Shown here one piece after another: positions 18,031-27,377 of a DNA stretch of 64,000 nucleotides. The notes under the pieces were generated by a model. That model was not told the DNA's origin. It made no database searches and saw only the letters and a program-made list of their open reading frames with translations. How positions within the stretch are numbered: the stretch's first letter is position 1; each line of letters opens with the position of its first letter. Source of the stretch: Muribaculaceae bacterium. Lineage in GTDB: Bacteria > Bacteroidota > Bacteroidia > Bacteroidales > Muribaculaceae. Made by a program: the position numbers and the translations under genes. The stretch lies in contig JAFZHD010000022.1 of the NCBI GenBank assembly GCA_017555085.1, forward strand, positions 1 through 64,000, written 5' to 3'.

Positions 18031-19095
18031 TTATCTTTGAAGAATTGACACTCCGTCATAAGTAACCGATTTGAGGTTTGTCAAGCTAATCTCCTTCGCT
18101 TTTGCGGGAAGAGGAGCATAGTGAACTTCCGATGTGATATTTTGTGCATCGTCAGAGAGAATATATTGCAACAAGTCGAGTGTTGCCATAGCCTGTTCTT
18201 GTGAGCGGTTTGAATAGTTCTGCTCTTTGTAGATAATCATCCATGTGAAGGTAGATATAGGATATGCACCGGCTGCATCTGAGTTTGTGATTGAGCATCG
18301 TGTATCGGCAGGAATCTCACCCGAAGCGGCTGCGGAGATACTTACTGCCGTAGGCTCTACTATCTCGCCTCGCTGGTTCTGAATCTTGGCATACGCAATC
18401 TTTTGTGCAAAGGCATACTCCGAGCCAACATAACCAATAGAGTTCTTGGTTTGCTTGATTACGCCTGCCACACCTGGATTACCCTTTGCGGCTTGACCCG
18501 AAGGGAAATTTACAGACTTGCCTACACCAAACTTTTCTTTCCACATTTGACTAACTTTTGACAAATAGTCGGTGAAAACGAATGTTGTACCCGAACCGTC
18601 TGAACGGAATACAGGGATAATTGATTCGGCAGGAAGGCTTACGCCGGGATTAAGAGCGGCCAAACGCTCATCATTCCACATCTTGATATTACCGGCAAAG
18701 ATATCGGCAATTACCTCACCCGAAAGATTGAGTTCGTTTACGCCTTCAAGGTTGTATGCCAATACTACCGCACCCATACAAGTAGGCACATGAATTACTG
18801 CATCCATTTCGGCCATTTCTTTTTCTGAAAGAAATGCATCGCTACCCGCGAAATCCACAATCTTGTCGCGCAAATTACGAACACCGCCACCAGAACCGAT
18901 GCCACCGTATGCCACAGCATCACCATTTACATGAGCAAATTGTTCGAAAACCACATTGTAAAAAGGAAGAGGGAATGTTGCTCCGGCGCCAGAAAGTTCT
19001 TGGGCCTGACGACTATCATTTGTTGCATTTCCACCACATGATACTACTGCAATCGCAAGCATCAATGTCATAATTGACGAAAAAATCTTTTTCAT
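18031..19095 (-). CDS. pstS: Phosphate-binding lipoprotein PstS
   Basis: 354 residues. Lipobox AVVSC (Cys20) shows it is a lipoprotein held on the periplasmic side of the membrane. Phosphate-binding segments GAGATFPLPFY, GGIGSGGGVRN, DFAGSDAFL and FRSDGSGTTFVFTDYLS are intact. It captures phosphate for the PstCAB channel. It follows the porin gene by 30 bases and is probably co-transcribed with it. Confidence 0.95.
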   Translation of the reverse strand: MKKIFSSIMTLMLAIAVVSCGGNATNDSRQAQELSGAGATFPLPFYNVVFEQFAHVNGDAVAYGGIGSGGGVRNLRDKIVDFAGSDAFLSEKEMAEMDAVIHVPTCMGAVVLAYNLEGVNELNLSGEVIADIFAGNIKMWNDERLAALNPGVSLPAESIIPVFRSDGSGTTFVFTDYLSKVSQMWKEKFGVGKSVNFPSGQAAKGNPGVAGVIKQTKNSIGYVGSEYAFAQKIAYAKIQNQRGEIVEPTAVSISAAASGEIPADTRCSITNSDAAGAYPISTFTWMIIYKEQNYSNRSQEQAMATLDLLQYILSDDAQNITSEVHYAPLPAKAKEISLTNLKSVTYDGVSILQR

Positions 19096-19125
19096 ATTAT
19101 TTTTCTATTTATAAGTGAGTTATTA

Positions 19126-20106
19126 TTAAAAACCAAAGTAGCAATTCACATATGCCGAATATTCGTTATTAGTTCCAACGGCCTTGGGAACAGACATTCT
19201 GAAATTTGGCGCAATCTTCACATACTTACCCAATTTCACTTGAGCGCCGAGTATTGCGGCTTGTTCATCTTTGGTTATATTCCAATTGTTATTTGAGTAC
19301 AAGTCATCAAATCGAGCATAAATATCGACAATCTTTGATGCCTTTACCGACACAAATGCCGAATAGCCATATTGATCTTTGCCATCGGTGTTTGAAGAAT
19401 TCAACATGTGGTCATACTCTGCTCCTACGGTAAATTTCTCGCACTTATATCCCACAAATGCAGCCATGTTTACAATATCGGCTTTCCCGTCTTGGCCACT
19501 CTCATTGATAGCTCCATACAAACGCACATTGAAACCCTTTACTGGTGTTAAAGTCAAGCCCAATCCATAATTGAGACCATCGTTTTTCTGTATTTTCTTA
19601 TAACCTTCACCGTTTACTACAATAGCATCGGCAGAAACCCAATCGGCAAACTTATATGAGGCTGATATACCTAAATCGGCACTACTTCCGAATTTGTACT
19701 CATCTTGAAACGATTTCAAAATGTAACGGTAGCCCCAAAACTTTTCTTGGAAATTGAACTGAGTGGTTGAGATAAGACCTCCGTTCAACGTTAAGTCTCC
19801 GGTCTTCCATGACACCATCGCATTTTTGATATATGCTATTCGCTGATAATCCGATACATCATTTGATTTACCGATATCCATCACTCCCTTTACTGACAAG
19901 CCTTTACCCAATTTATACTCATAACCCAAGTAACTGCGTTCAAGTTCAAATCCACGGTCATTTTTTTCAGCACCAAATCCGGTGTAAAAGTTACCAAACA
20001 CTTGCACAATCGCTTTGCCCTTAGGCTCTTCAACTTTGACATCTTGTGCTTGTGCCGAGATGCCGCAACAGGTCAATAAGCCTGCAATAATCATTTTTCT
20101 TTTCAT
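19126..20106 (-). CDS. Outer-membrane porin, phosphate-selective type (OprO/OprP-like)
   Basis: 326 residues. The signal peptide ends in AQAQ. After a short linker the sequence is a series of amphipathic beta strands (GFELERSYLGYEYKLGKGLS, AMVSWKTGDLTLNGGLIS, MAAFVGYKCEKFTVGAEYDH), ending in the aromatic YVNCYFGF, typical of an outer-membrane barrel. Position directly before pstS, in the same operon, points to phosphate entry across the outer membrane. A TAACTTTG element at 20132-20139 (minus) lies 26 bases upstream. The substrate is inferred from context. Confidence 0.82.
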   Translation of the reverse strand: MKRKMIIAGLLTCCGISAQAQDVKVEEPKGKAIVQVFGNFYTGFGAEKNDRGFELERSYLGYEYKLGKGLSVKGVMDIGKSNDVSDYQRIAYIKNAMVSWKTGDLTLNGGLISTTQFNFQEKFWGYRYILKSFQDEYKFGSSADLGISASYKFADWVSADAIVVNGEGYKKIQKNDGLNYGLGLTLTPVKGFNVRLYGAINESGQDGKADIVNMAAFVGYKCEKFTVGAEYDHMLNSSNTDGKDQYGYSAFVSVKASKIVDIYARFDDLYSNNNWNITKDEQAAILGAQVKLGKYVKIAPNFRMSVPKAVGTNNEYSAYVNCYFGF

Positions 20107-20212
20107 TGTTTTCTGTTTTAATTTCTCACTGCAAAGTTACTTGCATGAAATTTCATAATTATTACAAAACAATGTGTCTTCAATTAAATCGATTGCAACA
20201 TTTTTGACAAAA

Positions 20213-20247
20213 AAAACCACAGTCGGAAGATTCTCCTTCTGTGGTTT
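20213..20247 (-). terminator. Terminator after the Na/Pi cotransporter gene
   Basis: Minus-strand stem AAACCACAG / CTGTGGTTT, with an inner AGGAG/CTTCC pair, followed by eight T. It separates the cotransporter transcript from the porin-pst operon. Confidence 0.85.
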
Positions 20248-20268
20248 CATTTTCGCTATTATGCTTGA

Positions 20269-22005
20269 TTATTTACCGATGAATGCTCGTTCCAGGTCTT
20301 GCGATATGTTTATCATATAGTCGCCCATGCGTTCATATTCGTTCATGATATCCATAAAGTAAACACTTGTCTGATAGTTCTTGGTGCCATTATCGATTTC
20401 ACTCACTACTATATCTCTAAAATCGTTTCTGATAACATTTATTTGCTCCTCGGCATTATAGGCGTTCATAATGTCATCAAGTTCACCTTTGTGGGCCGCA
20501 ACAAGGTTTTCAATCATCACATCATAAGCATTAGCCACGGCATTGGCCATTGTGTTGAGATTGTTGATTGTCTCGGCATCAAACTCTTTCTTGTGCATAT
20601 TTTTTCGCGAGAGAATGCGACCGATTGTATTGCCCGAATCGCCCAGCGACTCCAATTCGCCGATAATTTTATACATCGCTTTGATTTTGACCGAAGTACT
20701 TTCGCTGATTTCATCGGCCGACACCCCATTGAGGAATGTTGCTATTTCATATTCTATGCGGTCAGAGATTTCCTCATACTTCACCAACTTTCCTCGCAAC
20801 ACTTCAAACTGCTCGGCGTTCTGCTCCTTGATTGCCGATTGAGCATAAGCGGCTCCGTTCTTTGATATCTGGGCAAAATGTATAATTTCATCAAAGGCCT
20901 GTTCCACCGACAACTCGGGAGTGGCAAGATGACCGGCCGAAATATATTTGAGACGGAAAATTTCTTTCTCTTGATTTTCGGGTGTTTTGATTATCCAACT
21001 TACAACCTTGGCCATATATCGGGTACACCACACAAGCACCAATGTGTTGATTAAATTAAACATTGTGTGAAGCATCGACAATCCATACAATGCCGCTGCA
21101 CCTTCGGGCGATGCCGAGTCGGTAACAACAAAACCCTCAGCAGCGGGATTGGGCAAACCAAACAACACTTCGGTAATTTTTCCGACCAATTGAAGGAACG
21201 GGCCAAACAATATCAACGCCCATAACACGCCAAACAGATTGAAGAATGTGTGTGACAACGCCGCTCGCTTGGCTTGTGTGTTACCTACCGATGCCGCAAT
21301 ATTTGCAGTAATAGTCGTACCGATATTTTCGCCAAGCACCATTGCACAAGCCATTGTAAAAGGAATCCACCCCATGCTGAGCATTATCAGCGTTATGGCC
21401 ATTGTTGCCGATGATGATTGAAGCACAAGCGTCAGTATAGTGCCAAAGGCAAGGAACAACAACACCGAGCCAAAACCATATCCGGCCCATTCGGTCACGA
21501 AACTCAACACCTCGGGAGTTTGTCTAAGGTCGGGCACTGCGCCTTTCATAAATGACAAGCCGAGGAACAAAAGGCTGAAACCGACAATTAGTTCACCTAT
21601 ATTTTTGCGTTTATCTTTCTTTGAATTTGAGAAAAGGAAACCGAGTAACATTAAGGGCACAGCAAGAACCGAAATATCGGCTTTGAAGCCTAACCATGAC
21701 ACCAGCCACGCTGTTACCGTTGTGCCAATATTGGCACCCATAATCACACTAATAGCCTGTGTCAATGACAACAGTCCGGCATTGACAAAACTAACCACCA
21801 TTACTGTTGTAGCAGATGATGACTGAATAACCGTAGTGATTCCCAACCCGGTTAATGCACCCTTCAATGGGTTTGATGTCATTGCCGACAAAAATCCTCT
21901 TAATTTTTCACCTGCCACTTTTTGCAGTCCCGAACTCATCAAGTTCATTCCATACAGGAACATTCCCAATGCTCCCAACAGTGTAAACACTTGTAAAATA
22001 CTCAT
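20269..22005 (-). CDS. Na/Pi cotransporter family protein with PhoU-like C-terminal domain
   Basis: 578 residues. The membrane part (about 1-340) has the duplicated Na/Pi cotransporter repeat, each with a QSSSAT motif: VIQSSSATTVMVVSFVNAG and VLQSSSATMAITLIMLSMG. The C-terminal 200 residues form a helical, PhoU-like domain (KMHKKEFDAETINNLN, YFMDIMNEYERMGDYMINI). It would import phosphate with sodium. It is transcribed divergently from the response regulator gene and ends at its own terminator, upstream of the porin-pst operon. Its PhoU-like tail is notable because no separate phoU is seen. Confidence 0.92.
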   Translation of the reverse strand: MSILQVFTLLGALGMFLYGMNLMSSGLQKVAGEKLRGFLSAMTSNPLKGALTGLGITTVIQSSSATTVMVVSFVNAGLLSLTQAISVIMGANIGTTVTAWLVSWLGFKADISVLAVPLMLLGFLFSNSKKDKRKNIGELIVGFSLLFLGLSFMKGAVPDLRQTPEVLSFVTEWAGYGFGSVLLFLAFGTILTLVLQSSSATMAITLIMLSMGWIPFTMACAMVLGENIGTTITANIAASVGNTQAKRAALSHTFFNLFGVLWALILFGPFLQLVGKITEVLFGLPNPAAEGFVVTDSASPEGAAALYGLSMLHTMFNLINTLVLVWCTRYMAKVVSWIIKTPENQEKEIFRLKYISAGHLATPELSVEQAFDEIIHFAQISKNGAAYAQSAIKEQNAEQFEVLRGKLVKYEEISDRIEYEIATFLNGVSADEISESTSVKIKAMYKIIGELESLGDSGNTIGRILSRKNMHKKEFDAETINNLNTMANAVANAYDVMIENLVAAHKGELDDIMNAYNAEEQINVIRNDFRDIVVSEIDNGTKNYQTSVYFMDIMNEYERMGDYMINISQDLERAFIGK

Positions 22006-22197
22006 AAATAGTTTATTCTAAAAAATCTGATGCAAAATAACTCCTATATTGTTTCAAAAATATAACAAAACAATTAGGCTTTGGTTAAATCACATTTAGC
22101 ATCTCCTAAAATATTACATTTTTATTAAATCTCATTTCACATATTCGCCAACTCATTTATTCTCCCTAATTTTGCGAACGATTAAAATATATCGGTT

Positions 22198-22896
22198 ATG
22201 GCAGTAGAACGCATATTAATTGTTGATGACGAAGAAACACTTTGCGAGGTGTTAAAACTCAATCTTGAAAACGAAGGCTATGATGTTGACATTGCATTTA
22301 GTGCCGAGCAGGCTTTGACTATGCAGTTAGAGTCCTACTCACTTATTCTCCTCGACATCATGATGGGCGAAATCAGCGGAATAAAAATGGCAAAAATGCT
22401 CAAAGCCGACATCAACACCGCCAACATTCCCATCATCTTCTGCACCGCACGCGACAGCGAAGACGACATGGTTATGGGCCTCAACATCGGCGCCGACGAC
22501 TACATTATGAAGCCATACACCATTCGCAATGTCATTGCGCGCGTAAAAAGCGTGTTGCGCCGCACCTCGGGCAACAAAGCACCCGCTGCCTCAACTCCCA
22601 AAAACAATACACTGCAAGTCGAAGGCTTGATACTCGACATAGAGTTCAAAAGTTGCACAGTCGACGGCGCCGAAGTGAAACTTGCCCGCAAAGAATTTGA
22701 ATTACTTGCCTACCTGATTTCACACCGTGGCAAAATATGTTCACGCGAGCAGATTTTGAGCCGAGTGTGGAGCGACGAAGTTGTGGTATTAGACCGCACA
22801 ATCGATGTAAACATCACCCGTCTGCGCTCAAAAATAGGCAATTACGGCTCATATATTGTAACCCGTTCAGGATTTGGATATGGCTTCCGCGATTAA
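22198..22896 (+). CDS. OmpR/PhoB-family response regulator
   Basis: 232 residues. The receiver domain has the acidic pair Asp10-Asp11 (IVDDEETL), phosphoacceptor Asp53 in LLDIMMGE, and the conserved Lys in DDYIMKPY. The C-terminal winged helix (about 133-232) includes ARKEFELLAYLISHRGKICS and VLDRTIDVNITRLRSKIG, typical of OmpR/PhoB. It overlaps the histidine kinase gene by 17 bases. Its position, divergent from phosphate transport genes, suggests a PhoB-like role, but similar regulators (RprY) are global in Bacteroides. A TAATTTTG promoter element is at 22167-22174. Confidence 0.93.
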   Translation: MAVERILIVDDEETLCEVLKLNLENEGYDVDIAFSAEQALTMQLESYSLILLDIMMGEISGIKMAKMLKADINTANIPIIFCTARDSEDDMVMGLNIGADDYIMKPYTIRNVIARVKSVLRRTSGNKAPAASTPKNNTLQVEGLILDIEFKSCTVDGAEVKLARKEFELLAYLISHRGKICSREQILSRVWSDEVVVLDRTIDVNITRLRSKIGNYGSYIVTRSGFGYGFRD

Positions 22897-24325
22897 AATT
22901 TCATATCACAAGCGACTGTTCTTGATGTTGCTTATATTTGCGTGGTCGATAATTTTGTGCTTTATCGGCTTTCAGTATATGCGCGAGAAGCAATATAAAT
23001 CAGAGTATCTAAACTCTCAGTTACAACTATTCAACACCCATTTGTTGCTGACACTTGACGACGGTCTTTCGCACGAAGAACTCATTGCGTCACAACCCAA
23101 GCCCTTTGACCAACTACGCATCTCCATTATCACCCTCTCGGGCGAAGTGGTATATGACAACATGATTTCAATCGACTCGCTCGACAACCATCGTTTGCGA
23201 CCCGAAATTTCCGGAGCATTGACAAAAGGTGCAGCATATCACATCGGACGACTATCGACTAGCGACGGCCGTGAATACTTCTACTCTGCCACACGAGGCC
23301 AAAGCCTTATTGTGCGCACAGCAATCCCCTATTCGGCCTCATTGCGCGAGTTACTGCGCGCCGATTGGACTTTTCTGTTTGTCATGATTTCGATAAGCCT
23401 CGCCATGAGCATATTGGCCTATTTCGCCACACGACGATTGGGCAGAAACATTGAGCGACTCAACCGTTTTGCAGCCAAAGCCGAAAAAGGCGAAGCCTTT
23501 GTTGACGACAAGCAATTTCCCAACGACGAACTCGGCTCTATATCCAACCACATCATTCAACTGTTTGCCCAATGGCAACAAACCATTAAAGACCGCGATA
23601 TTGCCCACGAAGCCGCGTTGAGAGAAGAACAAGAAAAAATCAGAATTAAACGACAACTCACCAACAACATCAACCACGAACTAAAAACCCCCGTGGCATC
23701 AATACAAGTGTGTCTCGAAACATTGCTGTCGGGAATCAACCTGAGCGAAGAAAAACAACAAGAACTCATCGAACGATGCTACACCAATAACGAACGCCTG
23801 CGCAAACTCTTGGGCGAGGTGTCTCTTATTACTCGTATGGAAGACGGTAGCCAACTTATAGCAAAAGAGTCTGTAGTCATCAACAATATCATTGACGAAA
23901 TAGCCAGCGAACTTGAAATCATGCCAGACGACGAACGCATGGGTTTTCATGCCGACTTTAACCAACAAGTCATTATTAATGGCAACCTCTCATTAATAGG
24001 CTCCATATTCCGCAACCTCACAGAGAATGCCATAGCCTACTCGGGAGGCAAAAACATTTACATTTCATTGCTAGAAAACAACGACCTTGCGTGCAAAATC
24101 AGCTTTGAAGATGACGGTTGCGGTGTTGATGAAAAGCAACTGCCTCGACTCTTTGAGCGATTTTATCGCGTTGACAAAGGCCGTTCACGCCAATTGGGAG
24201 GTACCGGACTCGGACTTGCTATTGTCAAACACGCAGTTCAATTTCACGGCGGGTTGATTACCGTAACCAATCGTCTGGGAGGAGGACTAAAATTTGAATT
24301 CACCCTCAGCAAACTACACGACTAA
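22880..24325 (+). CDS. Sensor histidine kinase, HAMP-containing
   Basis: 481 residues. Two membrane helices (about 12-30 and 154-178) flank a periplasmic sensor region. A HAMP-like linker follows. The HisKA box has phosphoacceptor His266 in NHELKTPVAS. The ATPase domain shows NLTENAIAYSG (N box), EDDGCGVDE (G1), LFERFYRVDKG (F box) and GGTGLGLAIVK (G2). It presumably phosphorylates the overlapping response regulator; the signal may be phosphate state, by context. ATG at 22880 is preferred over an in-frame TTG at 22874. The following 246 bases hold no gene, only a TAACTTTG element at 24525-24532. Confidence 0.93.
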   Translation: MASAIKISYHKRLFLMLLIFAWSIILCFIGFQYMREKQYKSEYLNSQLQLFNTHLLLTLDDGLSHEELIASQPKPFDQLRISIITLSGEVVYDNMISIDSLDNHRLRPEISGALTKGAAYHIGRLSTSDGREYFYSATRGQSLIVRTAIPYSASLRELLRADWTFLFVMISISLAMSILAYFATRRLGRNIERLNRFAAKAEKGEAFVDDKQFPNDELGSISNHIIQLFAQWQQTIKDRDIAHEAALREEQEKIRIKRQLTNNINHELKTPVASIQVCLETLLSGINLSEEKQQELIERCYTNNERLRKLLGEVSLITRMEDGSQLIAKESVVINNIIDEIASELEIMPDDERMGFHADFNQQVIINGNLSLIGSIFRNLTENAIAYSGGKNIYISLLENNDLACKISFEDDGCGVDEKQLPRLFERFYRVDKGRSRQLGGTGLGLAIVKHAVQFHGGLITVTNRLGGGLKFEFTLSKLHD

Positions 24326-24571
24326 CCGACACTCCCCACCTCGATATTCTGACACATAGCCATAACACGAAACCGGAGACCTCACCCGTCGTCGATTTTT
24401 CGTTTGTTGCCCGACAGCGACGAATTTTACAAGTTTTCAACAAAAATCATTGCCCAAAGTAATAAATTATCACTCTTTCATAATAAAAAGATAGCAAGTC
24501 GGTCGTTATTTTGGAAATTTTCTATAACTTTGCAAATAATATCTAACTGCATTTATCAAAAATGAACAAAA

Positions 24572-25354
24572 ATGAACAAAATACTTGAAAAGGAGTACTT
24601 TTCTGAGAAAGTTGTAAAACTTGTCATTGAAGCACCCATGATTGCAAAATCTCGCCGTCCCGGACACTTTGTAATTGTTCGTACTGGCGAGCACGGCGAA
24701 CGCATTCCCTTGACCATCGCCGATGCCGATATCGAAAAAGGCTCTATCACACTTGTTGTGCAAGCCGTTGGTGAATCATCTTCTAAAATCTGCGCTCTCA
24801 ACCCCGGCGACTATCTCACCGATGTTGTTGGACCGTTGGGCAAAGCCACCCACATTGAGAAAGTGGGCACAGTAGTATGCTGTGGTGGCGGTGTAGGCGT
24901 TGCTCCGCTTCTCCCCATCATCAAGGCTATGAAAGCAGCAGGCAACCGCGTCATCACCGTGTTGGCCGCACGCTCAAAAGACCTCATCATTCTCGAAGAC
25001 CAAGTGCGTCCTCACTCTGACGAGGTTATCATCATGACCGACGACGGCTCTTATGGCCGCCAAGGCTTGGTAACAAACGGCGTTGAAGAAGTGATTTTGC
25101 GTGAAAAGGTTGACCAAGTAGTAACCATCGGTCCCGCCATTATGATGAAATTCGTGTCATTGCTCACCAAGAAATATGAAGTGCCCACAGTGTGCTCACT
25201 CAACACCATCATGGTTGACGGCACAGGCATGTGTGGCGCATGCCGCATCACCGTTGGCGGCAAAACACGCTTTGTGTGCATCGACGGCCCCGAATTTGAC
25301 GCCCACCAAGTTGACTTTGACGAAATGTTAATGCGTCTGCGTTCTTACAACTAA
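24572..25354 (+). CDS. FAD/NAD-binding subunit of an NfnA/SudB-type oxidoreductase
   Basis: 260 residues. This is the ferredoxin-NADP reductase-like fold seen in dihydroorotate dehydrogenase electron-transfer subunits and NfnA/SudB: FAD-binding near HFVIVRTGEHGERIPLTIAD, NAD-binding CCGGGVGVAPLLPIIKA, and a 2Fe-2S cluster in DGTGMCGACRITVGG with a fourth Cys in RFVCIDGPEF. With the next gene it forms a heterodimer that moves electrons between NADH, ferredoxin and NADPH, or acts on sulfide in some archaea. The start at 24572 is chosen; a nearby ATG at 24562 is out of frame. Confidence 0.88.
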   Translation: MNKILEKEYFSEKVVKLVIEAPMIAKSRRPGHFVIVRTGEHGERIPLTIADADIEKGSITLVVQAVGESSSKICALNPGDYLTDVVGPLGKATHIEKVGTVVCCGGGVGVAPLLPIIKAMKAAGNRVITVLAARSKDLIILEDQVRPHSDEVIIMTDDGSYGRQGLVTNGVEEVILREKVDQVVTIGPAIMMKFVSLLTKKYEVPTVCSLNTIMVDGTGMCGACRITVGGKTRFVCIDGPEFDAHQVDFDEMLMRLRSYN

Positions 25355-25373
25355 TCTCCATTAACCGACTATT

Positions 25374-26837
25374 ATGAGCAACAACAATACATCAGCACCT
25401 CGCGACGCCCAATGGCGCGATGAGTTGCGCAAAAAAATGCCCGCAAAGGAACGCACTGCAATTCCTCGCGTGAAAATGCCCGAACTTGACCCTCAATATC
25501 GCGTTACTTGCAACGACGAGGTCAACCAAGGTCTTAACGCACAGCAGGCTGTTATCGAAGCATCTCGTTGCATGGACTGCCCCGATCCTCAATGTGTAAC
25601 AGGCTGTCCCGTTAACATCAACATTCCCGGCTTCATCAAAAACATCGAGCGTGGCGACTTCCACGCAGCAGCAGTGGTATTGAAAGAGACAAGCGCATTG
25701 CCCGCAGTGTGTGGCCGCGTGTGTCCACAAGAAAAACAATGCGAATCGCGCTGCTTGTATCACAAAATGAAAAAAGAGCCCGTGGCTATCGGTTATCTCG
25801 AACGCTTTGCTGCCGACACCGAACGCCTCAGCGGCAACACTGCACTTCCCCAAATGGAAGCTCCCAACGGCATCAAAGTGGCTGTTGTGGGTTCTGGTCC
25901 TGCCGGATTGTCTTTTGCCGGCGACATGGCCAAACGCGGTTTTGATGTAACCGTATATGAAGCATTGCACGAAATCGGTGGCGTGCTCAAATATGGTATC
26001 CCCGAATTCCGCTTGCCCAACGCAGTTGTAGAGGTTGAAATCGACGGTCTCCGCAACATGGGCGTGAAATTTGAAAAAGACTGCATCGTGGGCAAAACTC
26101 TCAGTTATGACGACATGCACGAAATGGGCTTCAAAGGCATCTTCGTGGCATCAGGCGCAGGTCTCCCCCGCTTTATGGGCATTCCTGGCGAAAACCTCAA
26201 CGGCGTGATGTCAAGTAACGAATACCTCACTCGCGTCAACCTCATGGGCGCCGGTCGTCCCGATTGGGATACCCCCGTATTGCGCGGCAAGCGAGTAGCA
26301 GTTATCGGTGGCGGTAACACAGCCATGGACTCGGTGCGCACAGCCCGTCGCATGGGTGCCGAAGTAGCAATGGTAGTATATCGCCGCAGCGAAGACGAGA
26401 TGCCCGCTCGCGTTGAAGAAGTGAAACACGCCAAAGAAGAAGGCGTTGAGTTCATGACACTTCACAACCCCATCGAATATCGCGGTGACGAAAAAGGCCG
26501 TGTCAACATGATGCTCGTTCAAGAAATGGAACTTGGCGAACCCGACGCATCGGGCCGTCGCTCACCCATCGCCATCGAAGGTGCAATCAAGGAAATTCCC
26601 GTTGACTTGGTAATCGTGAGCGTGGGCGTATCTCCCAACCCCCTTATTCCCAACGCAATTCCCGAACTTGAAGTATCACGCCGTGGCACAATCGTTGTTG
26701 ATGAAGAATCAATGAAATCATCGCTCAACGACATCTATGCCGGTGGCGACATCGTTCGCGGTGGTGCAACAGTAATCCTCGCCATGGGCGACGGACGCCG
26801 TGCCGCAGCAGCAATGGCCGATGCACTGAGCAAATAA
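25374..26837 (+). CDS. NADPH-dependent glutamate synthase small-subunit-like protein (NfnB/GltA type)
   Basis: 487 residues. The N-terminal domain binds two 4Fe-4S clusters (CMDCPDPQCVTGCPV and CGRVCPQEKQCESRC). The FAD site is VVGSGPAGLSFAG and the NADPH site VIGGGNTAMDSVRTARRMGA; the C-terminal FAD-binding segment is YAGGDIVRGGATVILAMGDG. A glutamate synthase large subunit is not nearby and the partner is the flavin/2Fe-2S protein 19 bases upstream. A role as transhydrogenase or bifurcating NfnAB-like complex is therefore more likely than glutamate synthesis. Confidence 0.9.
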   Translation: MSNNNTSAPRDAQWRDELRKKMPAKERTAIPRVKMPELDPQYRVTCNDEVNQGLNAQQAVIEASRCMDCPDPQCVTGCPVNINIPGFIKNIERGDFHAAAVVLKETSALPAVCGRVCPQEKQCESRCLYHKMKKEPVAIGYLERFAADTERLSGNTALPQMEAPNGIKVAVVGSGPAGLSFAGDMAKRGFDVTVYEALHEIGGVLKYGIPEFRLPNAVVEVEIDGLRNMGVKFEKDCIVGKTLSYDDMHEMGFKGIFVASGAGLPRFMGIPGENLNGVMSSNEYLTRVNLMGAGRPDWDTPVLRGKRVAVIGGGNTAMDSVRTARRMGAEVAMVVYRRSEDEMPARVEEVKHAKEEGVEFMTLHNPIEYRGDEKGRVNMMLVQEMELGEPDASGRRSPIAIEGAIKEIPVDLVIVSVGVSPNPLIPNAIPELEVSRRGTIVVDEESMKSSLNDIYAGGDIVRGGATVILAMGDGRRAAAAMADALSK

Positions 26838-26866
26838 GCAATAACACAACACCCTATAACCAACAC

Positions 26867-26890
26867 AAGCCGCGTCACCCGACACGGCTT
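26867..26890 (+). terminator. Terminator after the NfnAB-like operon
   Basis: Stem AAGCCGCGTC / GACACGGCTT with one wobble pair and loop ACCC, followed by a T-rich tract (ATGTTATTTT). Confidence 0.75.
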
Positions 26891-27341
26891 ATGTTATTTT
26901 ATGCGCTTATTAGGATAATGACAAATAAATTGTGTGTTAATAAGTCCTTTTTATAAATGCGCCCCTGCTATGATAGAGAACCACGAAGTGCTCACGTGCG
27001 AGCGAGCAATGTATGACAATCTGTCAATGCACGGTTGCGAGACTCGACGTAACCTGTCACGGAGGGACTGAGGGGTCAGATTAAACAAATGAGTTTGATT
27101 TTCACCCCTCCCGGCTCTGCCACACTCCCCCTATCCACTGCATTTCACTCCGTTTCATTTGTGGCAGAGGGAGAATTTGTCCGCGATATATTCCGACACC
27201 GAGCATCAGCAAGTCTCCCCTTGTTTTGCTTGCAAAATAGGGGGGACGAGATGCATTTCGCCGGAGGGGGTAAGCAACACAAATGAAACTTGTTCGCTGA
27301 TGTACTTTTGTCTAAATTCACGGAGAATGTGAACTGTATTA
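26891..27341. other. Long non-coding stretch with hairpins
   Basis: About 450 bases without a credible gene between the NfnAB terminator and the promoter of the TPR/HTH gene. A short open frame (27089-27286, plus) has no family resemblance and is rejected. Base composition is uneven, with C-rich runs near 27101-27135. Two imperfect hairpins are described separately (27070-27110 and about 27208-27252). No riboswitch or known small RNA was recognised. Confidence 0.5.
27070..27110. repeat. Imperfect inverted repeat
   Basis: GAGGGGT...AAAC pairs with GTTT...ACCCCTC with a few mismatches, around the loop AAATGA. A second hairpin about 100 bases on (27208-27252) has CTCCCCTTGTTTTGC facing GCAAAATAGGGGGGA. 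They could belong to a structured leader or an intergenic repeat. Confidence 0.4.
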
Positions 27342-27373
27342 TTTGGTGGCAAGTGTAACTATTGATATATTTG
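27342..27373 (+). promoter_or_regulatory. Consensus promoter abutting the start codon
   Basis: TTTG at 27342-27345, a 20-base spacer, and TATATTTG at 27366-27373, a perfect Bacteroidota promoter. The ATG of the TPR/HTH gene is at 27378, only four bases after the -7 element, so transcription would begin at or next to the start codon. This predicts a leaderless mRNA. Confidence 0.65.
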
Positions 27374-27377
27374 TACC

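Noticed and set aside
20299..20865. Plus-strand open frame of 188 codons opposite the Na/Pi cotransporter
   Set aside because: Antisense to the PhoU-like domain; His/Ile-rich and without family resemblance.
25392..26120. Minus-strand open frame of 242 codons opposite the NfnB-like gene
   Set aside because: Shadow of a strongly coding plus-strand gene; no recognisable domain.
25374..26837. Glutamate synthase small subunit proper
   Set aside because: No large subunit is nearby and the partner gene is a flavin/2Fe-2S protein of the NfnA/SudB type, so the electron-transfer complex is favoured.
27089..27286. Short plus-strand open frame in the structured intergenic region
   Set aside because: No motif, no signal and no promoter at a sensible distance; it overlaps hairpins, so it is more likely non-coding.
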